From Archangium violaceum Cb vi76 (GTDB lineage: Bacteria > Myxococcota > Myxococcia > Myxococcales > Myxococcaceae), in contig NZ_JPMI01000019.1 of assembly GCF_000733295.1 (NCBI RefSeq), forward strand, positions 1 to 37,363: a stretch of 37,363 bases of DNA. Direction: 5' to 3'. This document shows positions 1 to 8,713 of this stretch, piece after piece. A model generated the notes under the pieces. The model was not told the origin of the DNA. It ran no database searches and saw nothing but the letters and a program-made list of their open reading frames with translations. The position numbers and the translations under genes were made by a program. Within the stretch, counting starts at the first letter, position 1. Every line of letters begins with the position of its first letter.

Positions 1-429
1 AGTGAGGCCCGCGGGCACGGAGGCCATTGTGGGTGACACCTGGAGCGAGAGGAGGAGCGCGTCGGTGACCTCGAGGGTTGCCTCGCCCGAGGCCTCGTCC
101 GCGTTGACCGTGATGAGGGTGCTACCGGGCTGGAGAGCCGTCACCTTGACCGTGCCGTCCGGTTGCGGTTCGACGGAGGCCACTCGAGGATCGGACGATG
201 CCCATTGCTGTGAAGTGGGGGCGTCGAGGTCGACGACGCGGCCATCTTCATAGACCCGCTGGGCCTTCGCGGTGGTGGTCATCCCCGCTGAGATGCGGGT
301 CTCCGCGAGGACGACACGGATCGAGAAATCGTCTGATGGAGGTGAAGACGGACACCCATTGCAGCCAATGGATCCCAGCGTCAACAGCCCCAGGCCGAGG
401 AGAAGAAGGAAGAGCGGTAGGTTTTTCAT
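1..429 (-). CDS. Ig-like (Big_2-type) surface lipoprotein, 3' end outside window
   Basis: A minus-strand reading frame starts at ATG 429 and runs open off the left edge (143 codons seen). It begins MKNLPLFLLLLGLGLLTLG and reaches SIGC at residues 20-23, a lipoprotein signal peptide with Cys23 as the likely lipidated residue. A beta-rich segment follows, with WASSDPRVASVEP and then GTVKVTALQPGSTLITV. This is the usual pattern of bacterial Ig-like group 2 domains (W-SSD...VA-V...G-VTA...G...IT). A second repeat seems to start at LLSLQVSPTMASVP near the edge. The protein is probably anchored on the cell envelope and carries several Ig-like repeats, but its binding role is unknown. It reads in the same direction as the upstream molybdoenzyme gene, with a 215-base gap that may hold a tiny ORF. 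Confidence 0.8.
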   Translation of the reverse strand, partial: MKNLPLFLLLLGLGLLTLGSIGCNGCPSSPPSDDFSIRVVLAETRISAGMTTTAKAQRVYEDGRVVDLDAPTSQQWASSDPRVASVEPQPDGTVKVTALQPGSTLITVNADEASGEATLEVTDALLLSLQVSPTMASVPAGLT

Positions 430-566
430 GCGAAGTGGCCCTGGTTCATGGGGGAAAGGCCCAGACGACCAGCAGCCCGAGGAGGTGCCAGACCCTGTCG
501 GCGCGGGCACCTCTACTCGGAGTGTCAGCTCCAGGATATTGGACCTTGTGCTTACACGGCGCGGGC

Positions 567-641
567 TCAGCCCTGGCCCAGCCGGTCCATGTTGGTCCGC
601 CCCTGGGCCACCAGCCGGAGCAGCGTGGACTTCTTCAACAT
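567..641 (-). CDS. possible 24-residue small protein
   Basis: A short minus-strand ORF, ATG 641 to TGA 567, encodes a basic 24-residue peptide beginning MLKKSTLLRLVAQGRTNM. Its ATG lies three bases after the stop of the molybdoenzyme gene (TGA 647-645). AGGGAG, inside the last codons of that gene, sits at ribosome-binding distance. Tight spacing plus a Shine-Dalgarno-like sequence is the only support. The length is within chance and I do not recognise the peptide. If real, it would be translationally coupled to the preceding gene. Confidence 0.22.
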   Translation of the reverse strand: MLKKSTLLRLVAQGRTNMDRLGQG

Positions 642-644
642 GAC

Positions 645-2599
645 TCACTCCCTCGTCGATTCGCCGGGGGCTTCGCTCCTTGCGACGTGGACGGCGGTGA
701 CTCGAACCGGAACGTGTTTGTGAAAGGGCGTGCGCGCGAGCGGATCGCAGTGCTCGCTCGCCGTGAGGCGGTTGAGCTGGGGGCCGATGGGGGCTCCGCC
801 GCGGTAGCGCATCCCGTAACCGTGGGGGAGGGTGACCATTCCAGCGCGCACTGAGTCGTCGAGCTCGATCGTGACCTCGAGCTGTCCGGTGTCCGACTCG
901 CAAATCGCACGCGAGCCCGAGGAGAGTCCGCGCTCGCGTGCGTCGTCGGGATGCATGCGCATCGCGCCGTTGGGGTCGATCTTCCGCCAGGAGGGATCCC
1001 GGAAGATCTGATTGGCGTTGTAGGCGCGGCGCTCGCCCGCCAGCAGCACGAGCCCCGGGGGAGGCTCGGGCTCGTTCCGGAGGGACTGGAGCGCACCGAG
1101 CATCTGTGCTTCGTGGCGGCGGGCTCGGCCGCCGCGATGCGCTCGAGCACCGGGAAGGACCGGGGCAGCTCTCCCATGGCCTCGAGGAGCCGCGTGTAGA
1201 TCTCCGGCTCGGGCAAGGCCTCCGCGCGCGGTGCAAACAGGGGGTTGCGGAGCTGGAACGCGTTGTCGGGGAACTCGAGGTTGAACCCCGTGCACTCCCA
1301 CTTCTCGAACTGCGTCGCCGCGGGCAGGACATAGTGAGCCAGGCGCGCCGTCTCCGACATCGCCACGTCCACGACGACGAGCAGCTCGAGCTTCGCGAAC
1401 GCGCGCTCGTAGGCGGCGGTGTTCGCGCCGGTCAGGACCGGGTTGGCGCTGTCGACGAACAGCGCACGCAAGCGGTCCTCGCCGTCGTGTTCGATCTCTC
1501 CGGGCAGGATGTTCGGCGGGTACAGCCCACCGATCGGGAACATGCGGTGATGCGCGGTGCGCACGTGTCGGCCCGTGCGCTCGTCGGTGTTGCCGAGGAT
1601 CGGCAGGAAGAGCGAGTGGAAGTTGTTCGCCCCGCGCTTGCCGAGGTTCCCGGTCACCAGGAACAGGAGCTTCTCGAGGTACGAGTTGAGCGTGCTGTGG
1701 AGGCTCTGCTGCAGCCCCAGGTCCACGCGCACGCACGCGGTGCGCGCTCCAGCGAACGTCCGGGCGACCCGCTCGACGTCGGCAAGAGGCACGTCCGCGC
1801 GACGAACGAACTCCTCGATGGGAATCGCCCGGAGCTCGGCCTCGACCGCCGCGAACCCGGTGCAGCGCTCGGCGAGAAACGCCCGGTCGTGCAAGCCGTC
1901 GCGCACGATGATGCCGAGCATCGCGGCGAGCAGGAATGCATCGGTGCCGGGACGCAGCTGAAGGTGCACGTCGGCCATGCGCGCCGTCTCGGTCTTGCGC
2001 GGGTCGATCACGACCATCGTGCGTGCGGGGTCGTTCTTCAGTTCCCGCAGCGTGTCGCGCGCATTCGGGATGCCGTGCGCCTGGAAGGGATTCGTGCCGA
2101 TGAAGAGCACGACGTCCGCGTGCTCGACGTCCTCCGTGATGTGGCAGCGCTGGTCGCCGAACAGCCGGCCATTGACCCAGAAGTCGCCGGTCTTCTCCTG
2201 GGCGAGCGCGCTGTATACGAAGCGGCTCTTCATCGCCTTCGTGAGTTGCCGGCTGTACGCGCCTCCGAGGTGATTGCCCTGGCCGCCACCGCCGTAGAAC
2301 GCGAACGCGCGGCCGCCGTGCCGCTCACGAATCGAGCGCAGCCGGGCGGCGATGTCGGCGAGTGCCTCGTCCCAACTCACGCGCACGAAGCCGCCGTCTG
2401 GCTCACGGCGCAGCGGGTGCTCGAGGCGATCCGCGTTCTCCTGATAGTGCTGCAACCGTGCGGCCTTCTGGCAGAGGTACCCCTTGGAGACCGGGTGCGC
2501 GTCGTCGCCGCGAATACTCGTGAGGCGGGAGCCCTCGACTTCGACACGGAGCCCGCAGTTGCGGGAACACAGGATGCAGGCGGTCTGCTCGGTGGTCAT
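645..2599 (-). pseudogene. molybdopterin oxidoreductase, frameshifted near 1105-1135
   Basis: This is a bis-MGD molybdoenzyme of the DMSO reductase superfamily. From ATG 2599 the N-terminus has Cys8, Cys11, Cys15 and Cys43 in 4Fe-4S spacing (C-x2-C-x3-C-x27-C). Molybdopterin-binding segments follow, such as VLFIGTNPFQAHGIPN and TMVVIDPRKTETA. This frame stays convincing down to ERIAAAEPAATK (about 1115) and then turns to Ser/Arg/Pro-rich noise. The real C-terminal cofactor-binding domain (YNANQIFRDPSW, MHPDDARERGL, MVTLPHGYGMRYRGG) continues in another frame to TGA 647-645. The span of 1955 bases is 2 mod 3, so the simplest explanation is loss of one base. Substrate is unknown; formate dehydrogenase or nitrate/DMSO-reductase-like enzymes are the nearest types. 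It is either a pseudogene or a sequencing error. The divergent amidohydrolase starts only 33 bases away. Confidence 0.8.
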
Positions 2600-2632
2600 G
2601 GAGGACCCCTTGTCAAGAGGTGACCCCCTCCC

Positions 2633-4399
2633 ATGACGGCGTGGACGGCCCCGGGCTATAGAGCGCCCATGGCTCCCTCCCATCCCTCGATTCATCGCCC
2701 GGCCACTTCCGCCGCATCCGATCCCCTGACACGCCGCACCGTGCTCGGCTCGGTGCTCGCACTGGCCGGGGCGGGCGCGCTCGGCTGCGTGGGGCGCGGA
2801 CAGCGGCCCGGGGTAGGTCAGACCTACGATGTCCTGGTCCAGGGCGGCACCGTCTATGACGGTACGGGCGCGCCAGGCGTGGCCGCGGATGTTGGCATCG
2901 CGGGAGGGCGCATCGTCGCCGTTGGTGCTCTGGCGGGAGCCCAGGCGCGCACCCTGATCGATGCGCGCGGGCTCGCCGTCGCACCGGGCTTCATCGATCT
3001 GCACTCGCACGCGGATGGCACCCTGTTCGACGACCCGAATGCCGAGTCCGTCCTCCGCCAGGGCGTGACGACCGTCGTCGCCGGGCAGGATGGGTTCTCG
3101 CGAGCGCCCCGCTTGCGTGCTCCCGAGTCCTCCGTGGCGGGAGTTGGCTCGGAGCGCTCCTTCGGAAGCATGGGCGCCTTCTTCGAGGCCGTCGAGCGCC
3201 TCTCGCCCGCCGTCAACGTCGCGAGCATGGTCGGGCTCGGAACGGTGCGGGAATCGGTCATCGGCGAGGAGAACCGTCCCGCCACGCCCGAGGAGCTGGC
3301 CCGGATGGTGGCCCTCGTCGAGGCCGCGCTCGCAGAGGGGGCGTGTGGCGCGTCCTCCGGGCTCGAGTACACGCCCGGGGCGTTCGCCTCCCTCGAGGAG
3401 CTCATCGCCCTCTGCCGCCCACTCGGTGCACGCGGGCTCGTCTACGCGACGCACATGCGCAACGAGGACGAGCGGCTCCTCGACTCCATCGACGAGGCGA
3501 TTGCCGTCGCGCGGGGCGCGGGCTGCCCGCTCCACATCTCCCACCTGAAGACGCAGGGCCCCCGGAACTGGAGCAAGCTCGACCAGGTCTTCGCCCGGCT
3601 GGAGCACGCGCGCACGGTGGAGCGCGTCGACCTCTCCTTCGATCGCTATCCCTACACGGCCTACCAGACCACCCTGGCCAACCTCTTCCCCGCCTGGAGC
3701 CGGGATGGTGGCACGGACGCCTTTCTCGCGCGTCTCTCGGATCCCGTGGTGGGAGAGCGCCTGCGGTCGGCCGCGATGGCGAAGGTGGAGAGCATCGGTG
3801 GCTGGGACAACGTGATGGTGTCCTCGGTGGCTCATGCGGCGGACCGGGCCGCGGAGGGTCAGCGGCTCGGCGGCCACGCCGCGGCACTTGGCACCTCTCC
3901 CTATGAGCTGGCCGTCGGTCTGCTCCAGCGCAGCCGCGGGAACGTGGGCATGGTCGGCTTCGCCATGAGCGAGGACAACCTCGTGCGCATCCTCTCGCAC
4001 CCACTCGGGATGCCGGCGAGCGATGGCTCCGCCGTGGCGCTGGAGGGAGCCACGCGCCGTGGCCACCCGCATCCGCGCTCGCTCGGGACCTTCTCCCGGG
4101 TGCTCGGCGTGTACGTGCGTGAGAAGAAGGTGCTGACGCTCGAACAGGCCATCCACAAGCTGTCGGGATTCCCCGCAGCGCGCGCACGTCTGAAGGATCG
4201 CGGACTGCTCGCCCCCGGGATGGCGGCGGACGTCGTGGTGTTCGACCCGGCCAGCGTCGCGGATCAGGCCACCTATGCCCATCCCTTCGCGTACGCCACG
4301 GGCGTCCGCGCGGTGCTCGTCAATGGGGCGCTCGCGTTGCGTGACGGCGAGCGCGGGCCGCACCGGGCGGGACGTCCTCTGCGGCTCACCGCGGGCTGA
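2633..4399 (+). CDS. Tat-exported N-acyl-D-amino-acid deacylase family amidohydrolase
   Basis: This is a metal-dependent amidohydrolase of the D-aminoacylase type, which releases D-amino acids from N-acyl forms. The N-terminus has a twin-arginine motif (TRRTVLG, Arg34-Arg35), a hydrophobic stretch and GALGC ending at Cys52, so it is probably a Tat-exported lipoprotein. After the YDVLVQGGTVYDGTGAPG strand comes FIDLHSHAD (His124, His126), the metal-binding motif of the family. ACGASSGLEYTPG (Cys238) and YATHMRNED (His274) are also typical. The C-terminus closes the composite beta domain (AADVVVFDPASV). The length of 588 aa is normal for the exported members. ATG 2633 has AGAGG upstream; ATG 2669 is an alternative that gives a shorter n-region. 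Its last 14 bases overlap the end of the convergent MFS gene. The natural substrate is inferred only from the family. Confidence 0.85.
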   Translation: MTAWTAPGYRAPMAPSHPSIHRPATSAASDPLTRRTVLGSVLALAGAGALGCVGRGQRPGVGQTYDVLVQGGTVYDGTGAPGVAADVGIAGGRIVAVGALAGAQARTLIDARGLAVAPGFIDLHSHADGTLFDDPNAESVLRQGVTTVVAGQDGFSRAPRLRAPESSVAGVGSERSFGSMGAFFEAVERLSPAVNVASMVGLGTVRESVIGEENRPATPEELARMVALVEAALAEGACGASSGLEYTPGAFASLEELIALCRPLGARGLVYATHMRNEDERLLDSIDEAIAVARGAGCPLHISHLKTQGPRNWSKLDQVFARLEHARTVERVDLSFDRYPYTAYQTTLANLFPAWSRDGGTDAFLARLSDPVVGERLRSAAMAKVESIGGWDNVMVSSVAHAADRAAEGQRLGGHAAALGTSPYELAVGLLQRSRGNVGMVGFAMSEDNLVRILSHPLGMPASDGSAVALEGATRRGHPHPRSLGTFSRVLGVYVREKKVLTLEQAIHKLSGFPAARARLKDRGLLAPGMAADVVVFDPASVADQATYAHPFAYATGVRAVLVNGALALRDGERGPHRAGRPLRLTAG

Positions 4400-5639
4400 C
4401 GGGGGGCGGGGGGGCCTGACGGCGCGGCGCCGTGCGCCAGGCGACCCAGGCACCGAGAGCACACAGGGCCGCGCCGCAGAGGAGGGTGATCCCCGCCCAG
4501 GCCGGACTCCGGTCGCCGCCGATCGCCCAGGCGTAGAGGGAGGTGAAGACGAGTGGGGCGACGACGCTCGTCGCGCTCGCGATCGAGGAGACGATGCCTT
4601 GCAGGCGCCCCTGCTCGTCGGCGTGCACGGCTTCCGACATCAGCGTCTGCAACGCCGGCCGGGCGATGGCGCCCATGACGGCGACGAGGGCTCCTGGCCA
4701 GAACAGGATGGCCACGGGCGCGAGCCCCATCGCCAGCATGCCGAGGCCTTGGAGCGTGGTGCCCAGGATGAGGGCCCGGCGCTCGCCCAGGCGGCGGGCG
4801 GCGGCGCCGGCGACGAGGCCCTGGACGAGGATTCCGAGCGACGCCTCCACGGCCACGAAGGCGCCGAACTGCACGGTGCTCCAGCCATACCGGTGGGCGG
4901 TGTAGAGCACGCTCATGTTGTCGCTGCTCTGGAAGGAGAGCCAAGACAGGAGCAGCACGACCGCCAGGGGGCGAAGCGTGGGGTGGGTTCCCAGCAGCCG
5001 GAACGCCTCTCCGAGCCCGAGCCGTGGCTCCTGGGACGACGTACGAAGCACGGGGGCAAGCGGCTCGGGCAGGAAGCTCACCACGTAGAGCGCGCCCACG
5101 GCGGCGACGGCGGCGCCGACATGAAACGGAGCGCGAAGGTTGGCCTCCGCCAGCCAGCCGCCGAGCAGGGGGCCCACGACGATGGCGGCGTAGAAGGCGC
5201 CGTTGACGAAGCCATAGGCACGGGCTCTCTCGTCCGGCGGCGTGGTGTCGGCCACGCCCGCCATGACCGCGGCCTGGCTGCCGAAGGTGAGGCCGCAGAC
5301 GAACCGTCCCGCGAGCAGCCACCCGAGGTTCTGTGCCAGGGCGTCGAGCAGGAGCTCGAGCACGACGCCCCCCATCGACAGGAGCATGAGTGGCCGGCGG
5401 CCGAACCGGTCTGACAAGGCGCCCAGGATCGGGGCCATGAAGATCTGGGGCAGCGCCCAGGCCACCTCCAGCCAGCCAACCCAGAGGGCGGTCATGGCGG
5501 GATCGCCCTCGAGGAACGAGCTCACGAGGCGAGGGAGCACCGGGAAGCTCACCGATTGCGCCAGGCCATCCAAGAAGGTCAGCAGGGAGAGGCGCGCGAC
5601 CATGCCGCGCGCGAAGGGCGTGTGGAGACGGGAATTCAT
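4386..5639 (-). CDS. MFS transporter, DHA1/TetA-like drug efflux type
   Basis: This is a twelve-helix major facilitator of about 417 aa. Hydrophobic segments span the whole length, beginning MVARLSLLTFLDGLAQSV. The loop between helices 2 and 3 carries motif A (GALSDRFGRRPLM), the hallmark of MFS proton-coupled antiporters. The later VCGLTFGSQAAVMAGVAD and the helix 4-5 segment ARAYGFVNGAFYAA resemble tetracycline/multidrug efflux members. Substrate cannot be read from the sequence. I chose ATG 5639; an in-frame GTG at 5654 adds five residues, and neither start has a strong ribosome-binding site. It is convergent with the D-aminoacylase gene (14-base overlap), so the two are not in one operon. 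Confidence 0.85.
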   Translation of the reverse strand: MNSRLHTPFARGMVARLSLLTFLDGLAQSVSFPVLPRLVSSFLEGDPAMTALWVGWLEVAWALPQIFMAPILGALSDRFGRRPLMLLSMGGVVLELLLDALAQNLGWLLAGRFVCGLTFGSQAAVMAGVADTTPPDERARAYGFVNGAFYAAIVVGPLLGGWLAEANLRAPFHVGAAVAAVGALYVVSFLPEPLAPVLRTSSQEPRLGLGEAFRLLGTHPTLRPLAVVLLLSWLSFQSSDNMSVLYTAHRYGWSTVQFGAFVAVEASLGILVQGLVAGAAARRLGERRALILGTTLQGLGMLAMGLAPVAILFWPGALVAVMGAIARPALQTLMSEAVHADEQGRLQGIVSSIASATSVVAPLVFTSLYAWAIGGDRSPAWAGITLLCGAALCALGAWVAWRTAPRRQAPPPPVSPR

Positions 5640-5884
5640 CGGCAACTCGAGCACAAGGGGCCGCGTGCGGCGGCCGCTTCAAGGCAGTGGGAAGATCCGG
5701 AGGGAACTCCGCGCGGGGAGCCGCGCGGGACGGACTTCAGGCTCGAGTCTTGCCGGTGCAGATCATGGGGCAATCCTGGCGACAGCGCGGCCCACAGGCA
5801 AGCCAGGAGGATGGGCCAAACGCTCATGCATCGAGAACTCCATATCCGGCTTTCCAGGCCTTACCCCTTCAGGAGCCCTGCCGA

Positions 5885-6448
<564 letters not shown>

Positions 6449-6476
6449 CGTTCTGGAGAAGAGCGGGCAGGGGCCT

Positions 6477-7334
6477 TCACCGCGAGCAGGCGCCGAGTAA
6501 CTGGCAGGTTTCGTCCGTGGACAGATCCCTGGCGAACTCCGCGGGAGCGCGGCTCCGGCCCGCTTCGTATTGGGCGATGTACCGGCGCACTTGCGACACA
6601 CTGGAGCCCGTCAGACGTGCCACCTCTTCCGCCGGGTGTCCCTGGGCGTGGAGTGCCACGGCGACATGCAGCCGCCCCTTCTTGATGCGTGCCGGCTCCG
6701 TGAGGAACCGGTAGGGCCGGGAGAGGAAACGGACCCGCTCCTCGGAGGTGCCTCGCTTGAGGGTGAGCCCTACACGTGCCGAAGCGTAGACCCGCCGCGC
6801 GGGGGCTGGAGGGGAGTCCAGCACCACGTAGAGCGGCGAATCGCCCGGCGGCTCCGGATCCACGCCACGGCTGAAGGTCGAGACCAATGAAGCGATGGAG
6901 GCATGGCCGGTGAGCGCGAGGATGTGGTCGACGCACAGGGACGGACCATCGAGCAGCCGGCTGTCCTCTCCGAGCTGCTCCATGCCGCGAATCAGGATGC
7001 CCCCGGGAGCCCCCGGCTCGCCGATGGCGATGTCCAGTCCCTTGTAGCTGCCTCCGCGGTACTGGCTGCCCGCGCGGTGGAAGTACCAGCGTCCCCGCTC
7101 GCACTGCATCGGGTCACCATGGGTGAAGGGATCTGGATGGTCCGGACGGGTGAAGTAGAACTCGAGCTCGGTGAAGCGGTGGGGGTGTCCGCCGACGTAG
7201 CAGATGGCTGTGTTGAGCAGCAGCTCGGCCATGCGCTGGAAGCTGACTCCATATGCCGCCTCCGCACTGCCAGTGGGAGGCATCCACACTTGAAGGGTCT
7301 CACCGAGTCGTGCCCGCACGTGAGCAGCATGCAC
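6477..7334 (-). CDS. protein of unknown function with C-terminal HTH-like segment
   Basis: This gene encodes about 285 aa that I do not recognise as a named family. The N-terminal two thirds look like a compact enzyme-type domain, with MAELLLNTAICYVGGHPHRF, ELEFYFTRPDHPDPFTH, RGRWYFHRAGSQYRGGSYKG and LLDGPSLCVDHIL. It is rich in His, Asp and aromatic residues and weakly resembles base-excision glycosylase-type folds; that comparison is a guess. Residues from about 225 (HVAVALHAQGHPAEEVARLT, then SVSQVRRYIAQYEAG) look like a helix-turn-helix. The start is uncertain: GTG 7334 gives the longest frame, and ATG codons at MPPTGS or MAELLLN are possible. It is divergent from the P450 gene, with 92 bases between starts. 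Confidence 0.6.
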   Translation of the reverse strand: MHAAHVRARLGETLQVWMPPTGSAEAAYGVSFQRMAELLLNTAICYVGGHPHRFTELEFYFTRPDHPDPFTHGDPMQCERGRWYFHRAGSQYRGGSYKGLDIAIGEPGAPGGILIRGMEQLGEDSRLLDGPSLCVDHILALTGHASIASLVSTFSRGVDPEPPGDSPLYVVLDSPPAPARRVYASARVGLTLKRGTSEERVRFLSRPYRFLTEPARIKKGRLHVAVALHAQGHPAEEVARLTGSSVSQVRRYIAQYEAGRSRAPAEFARDLSTDETCQLLGACSR

Positions 7335-7426
7335 GCGGGGGCGGGGAATCCCACAAGAAAAGGGACCCCTCCCGCGACCGGGGCTGGGCGAAGGGGTATT
7401 CTCTCGCCGTACTCCGAGAGAACGTC

Positions 7427-8653
7427 ATGAGCCAGGCAACGAGTCACTCCTCCCTCGTCTTCGATCTCCTCAGCCCCGCGTCCGCCCAGGATGCGCAGCC
7501 GATCTTCCATCGGCTTCGCGCCCAGGAGCCCATCCATTGGAGCCCGCAGCTCCAGGGCTGGGTGCTCACCCGCCATGCCGACATTTCCAACGCCCTGAGG
7601 GATCCCCGCCTGGTCGCGGGACCGATGACGGGGCAGTTCGAGCGCCTCCCCGAGGCGGCCCGGACGCAGCTCCTGCCGCTGCGCGACGCCGTCAACATGT
7701 GGATGGGGCACACCACCCACGAGGGCCACCTCCGCTTCCAGTCGTTGCTCAAGCGCTACTTCACCCCGCGCACCGTGGAGAACCTCCGTCCGCGGATTCA
7801 GGCCATCACCGACACGCTGCTCGACGCCGCCGCGGCGAAGGGCGGCTCCATCGATCTGGTGCAGGAGCTCGCCATTCCGCTGCCCTCGAGCGTCATCGCC
7901 GAGATGCTCGGGGTGCCCCTCACGGACGAGTACATGCTCCAGCGCTGGTCGAGGGATCTGACCGCCATCTTCAGTGCCTTCGACGTGCAGCAACTGCTGC
8001 GGAGCCAGCAGAGCGTGATGGAGATGATGAACTACATGCGCGACGTGCTCGCCCAGCATCGCCGCGCCCCGGGTGAGAACATCCTCGAGGTCTTCGTGCG
8101 CGCCCAGGCCGAGGGGCTCGTCAGTGAGGAGGAGATACTCTCCAACTGCGCGTTGCTGCTGTTCGCCGGCCACGAGACCACCGCGCGGCTCATCAGCAAG
8201 GGAATGTTGCTCCTGTTCCAGCACCCGGAGCAGTTCGCGAAGCTGCGCGAGGACGCCTCGCTCATTCCCCAGGCGGTGGAGGAGATGCTGCGCTACGGAG
8301 ACGTGGTGGGCATCATCACCCGGCTCACCGTCGCGCCAGTGGAGCTCGGTGGGCAGGCGATGGAGCCGTTCCAGATGGTGTACCTGGCGCTCGCCGCGGC
8401 GAACCGGGATCCGGAGGTCTTCGCCGATCCGGACCGGTTCGACATCAACCGCAAGCCGAGCAAGCACGTGGCGTTTGGATTCGGCTCGTTCTACTGCCTG
8501 GGTGCGGCGCTGGCGCGCCTGGAAGCCCAGGTCTTCTTCGAGACGCTGTTGCGCCGCTTCCCTCATGTGCGGCCCACGAAGGACACCCAGCCCACCTGGG
8601 AGTCGCGGCCCCCGCTCAACCGGGAACTGCGCGCGCTCCCCGTGGAGCTGTAG
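7427..8653 (+). CDS. cytochrome P450
   Basis: This is a soluble bacterial class I P450 of 408 aa, which would oxidise a small organic substrate with electrons from a ferredoxin. The I-helix oxygen-binding motif AGHETT is at 247-252 and the K-helix ExxR is EMLR at 286-289. The heme-binding loop is FGFGSFYCLG at 350-359, with Cys357 as the axial thiolate. The loop has Phe355 where His is usual in bacterial P450s, a modest deviation. ATG 7427 is preceded by GAGAG; the frame is open further upstream but only this start gives a typical N-terminus. No ferredoxin, reductase or biosynthetic genes lie beside it, so it is an orphan and its substrate is unknown. Confidence 0.92.
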   Translation: MSQATSHSSLVFDLLSPASAQDAQPIFHRLRAQEPIHWSPQLQGWVLTRHADISNALRDPRLVAGPMTGQFERLPEAARTQLLPLRDAVNMWMGHTTHEGHLRFQSLLKRYFTPRTVENLRPRIQAITDTLLDAAAAKGGSIDLVQELAIPLPSSVIAEMLGVPLTDEYMLQRWSRDLTAIFSAFDVQQLLRSQQSVMEMMNYMRDVLAQHRRAPGENILEVFVRAQAEGLVSEEEILSNCALLLFAGHETTARLISKGMLLLFQHPEQFAKLREDASLIPQAVEEMLRYGDVVGIITRLTVAPVELGGQAMEPFQMVYLALAAANRDPEVFADPDRFDINRKPSKHVAFGFGSFYCLGAALARLEAQVFFETLLRRFPHVRPTKDTQPTWESRPPLNRELRALPVEL

Positions 8654-8713
8654 GCGGCGGTGGATGAACTCCGTGGCGGAGCGGGTTGCTCCAGGCTACG
8701 GAGTGTCTGAACC

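Noticed and set aside
938-2623. Long plus-strand open frame of 561 codons.
   Set aside because: It is antisense to the molybdoenzyme, whose Cys motif and cofactor-binding segments are clear; the plus-strand translation has no recognisable domain.
2600-4462. The minus-strand frame of the molybdoenzyme stays open far upstream of ATG 2599, giving an apparent 1275-residue protein.
   Set aside because: That extension is antisense to the well-supported D-aminoacylase gene and its residues are Arg/Gly/His-rich with no domain; it is a product of high GC content.
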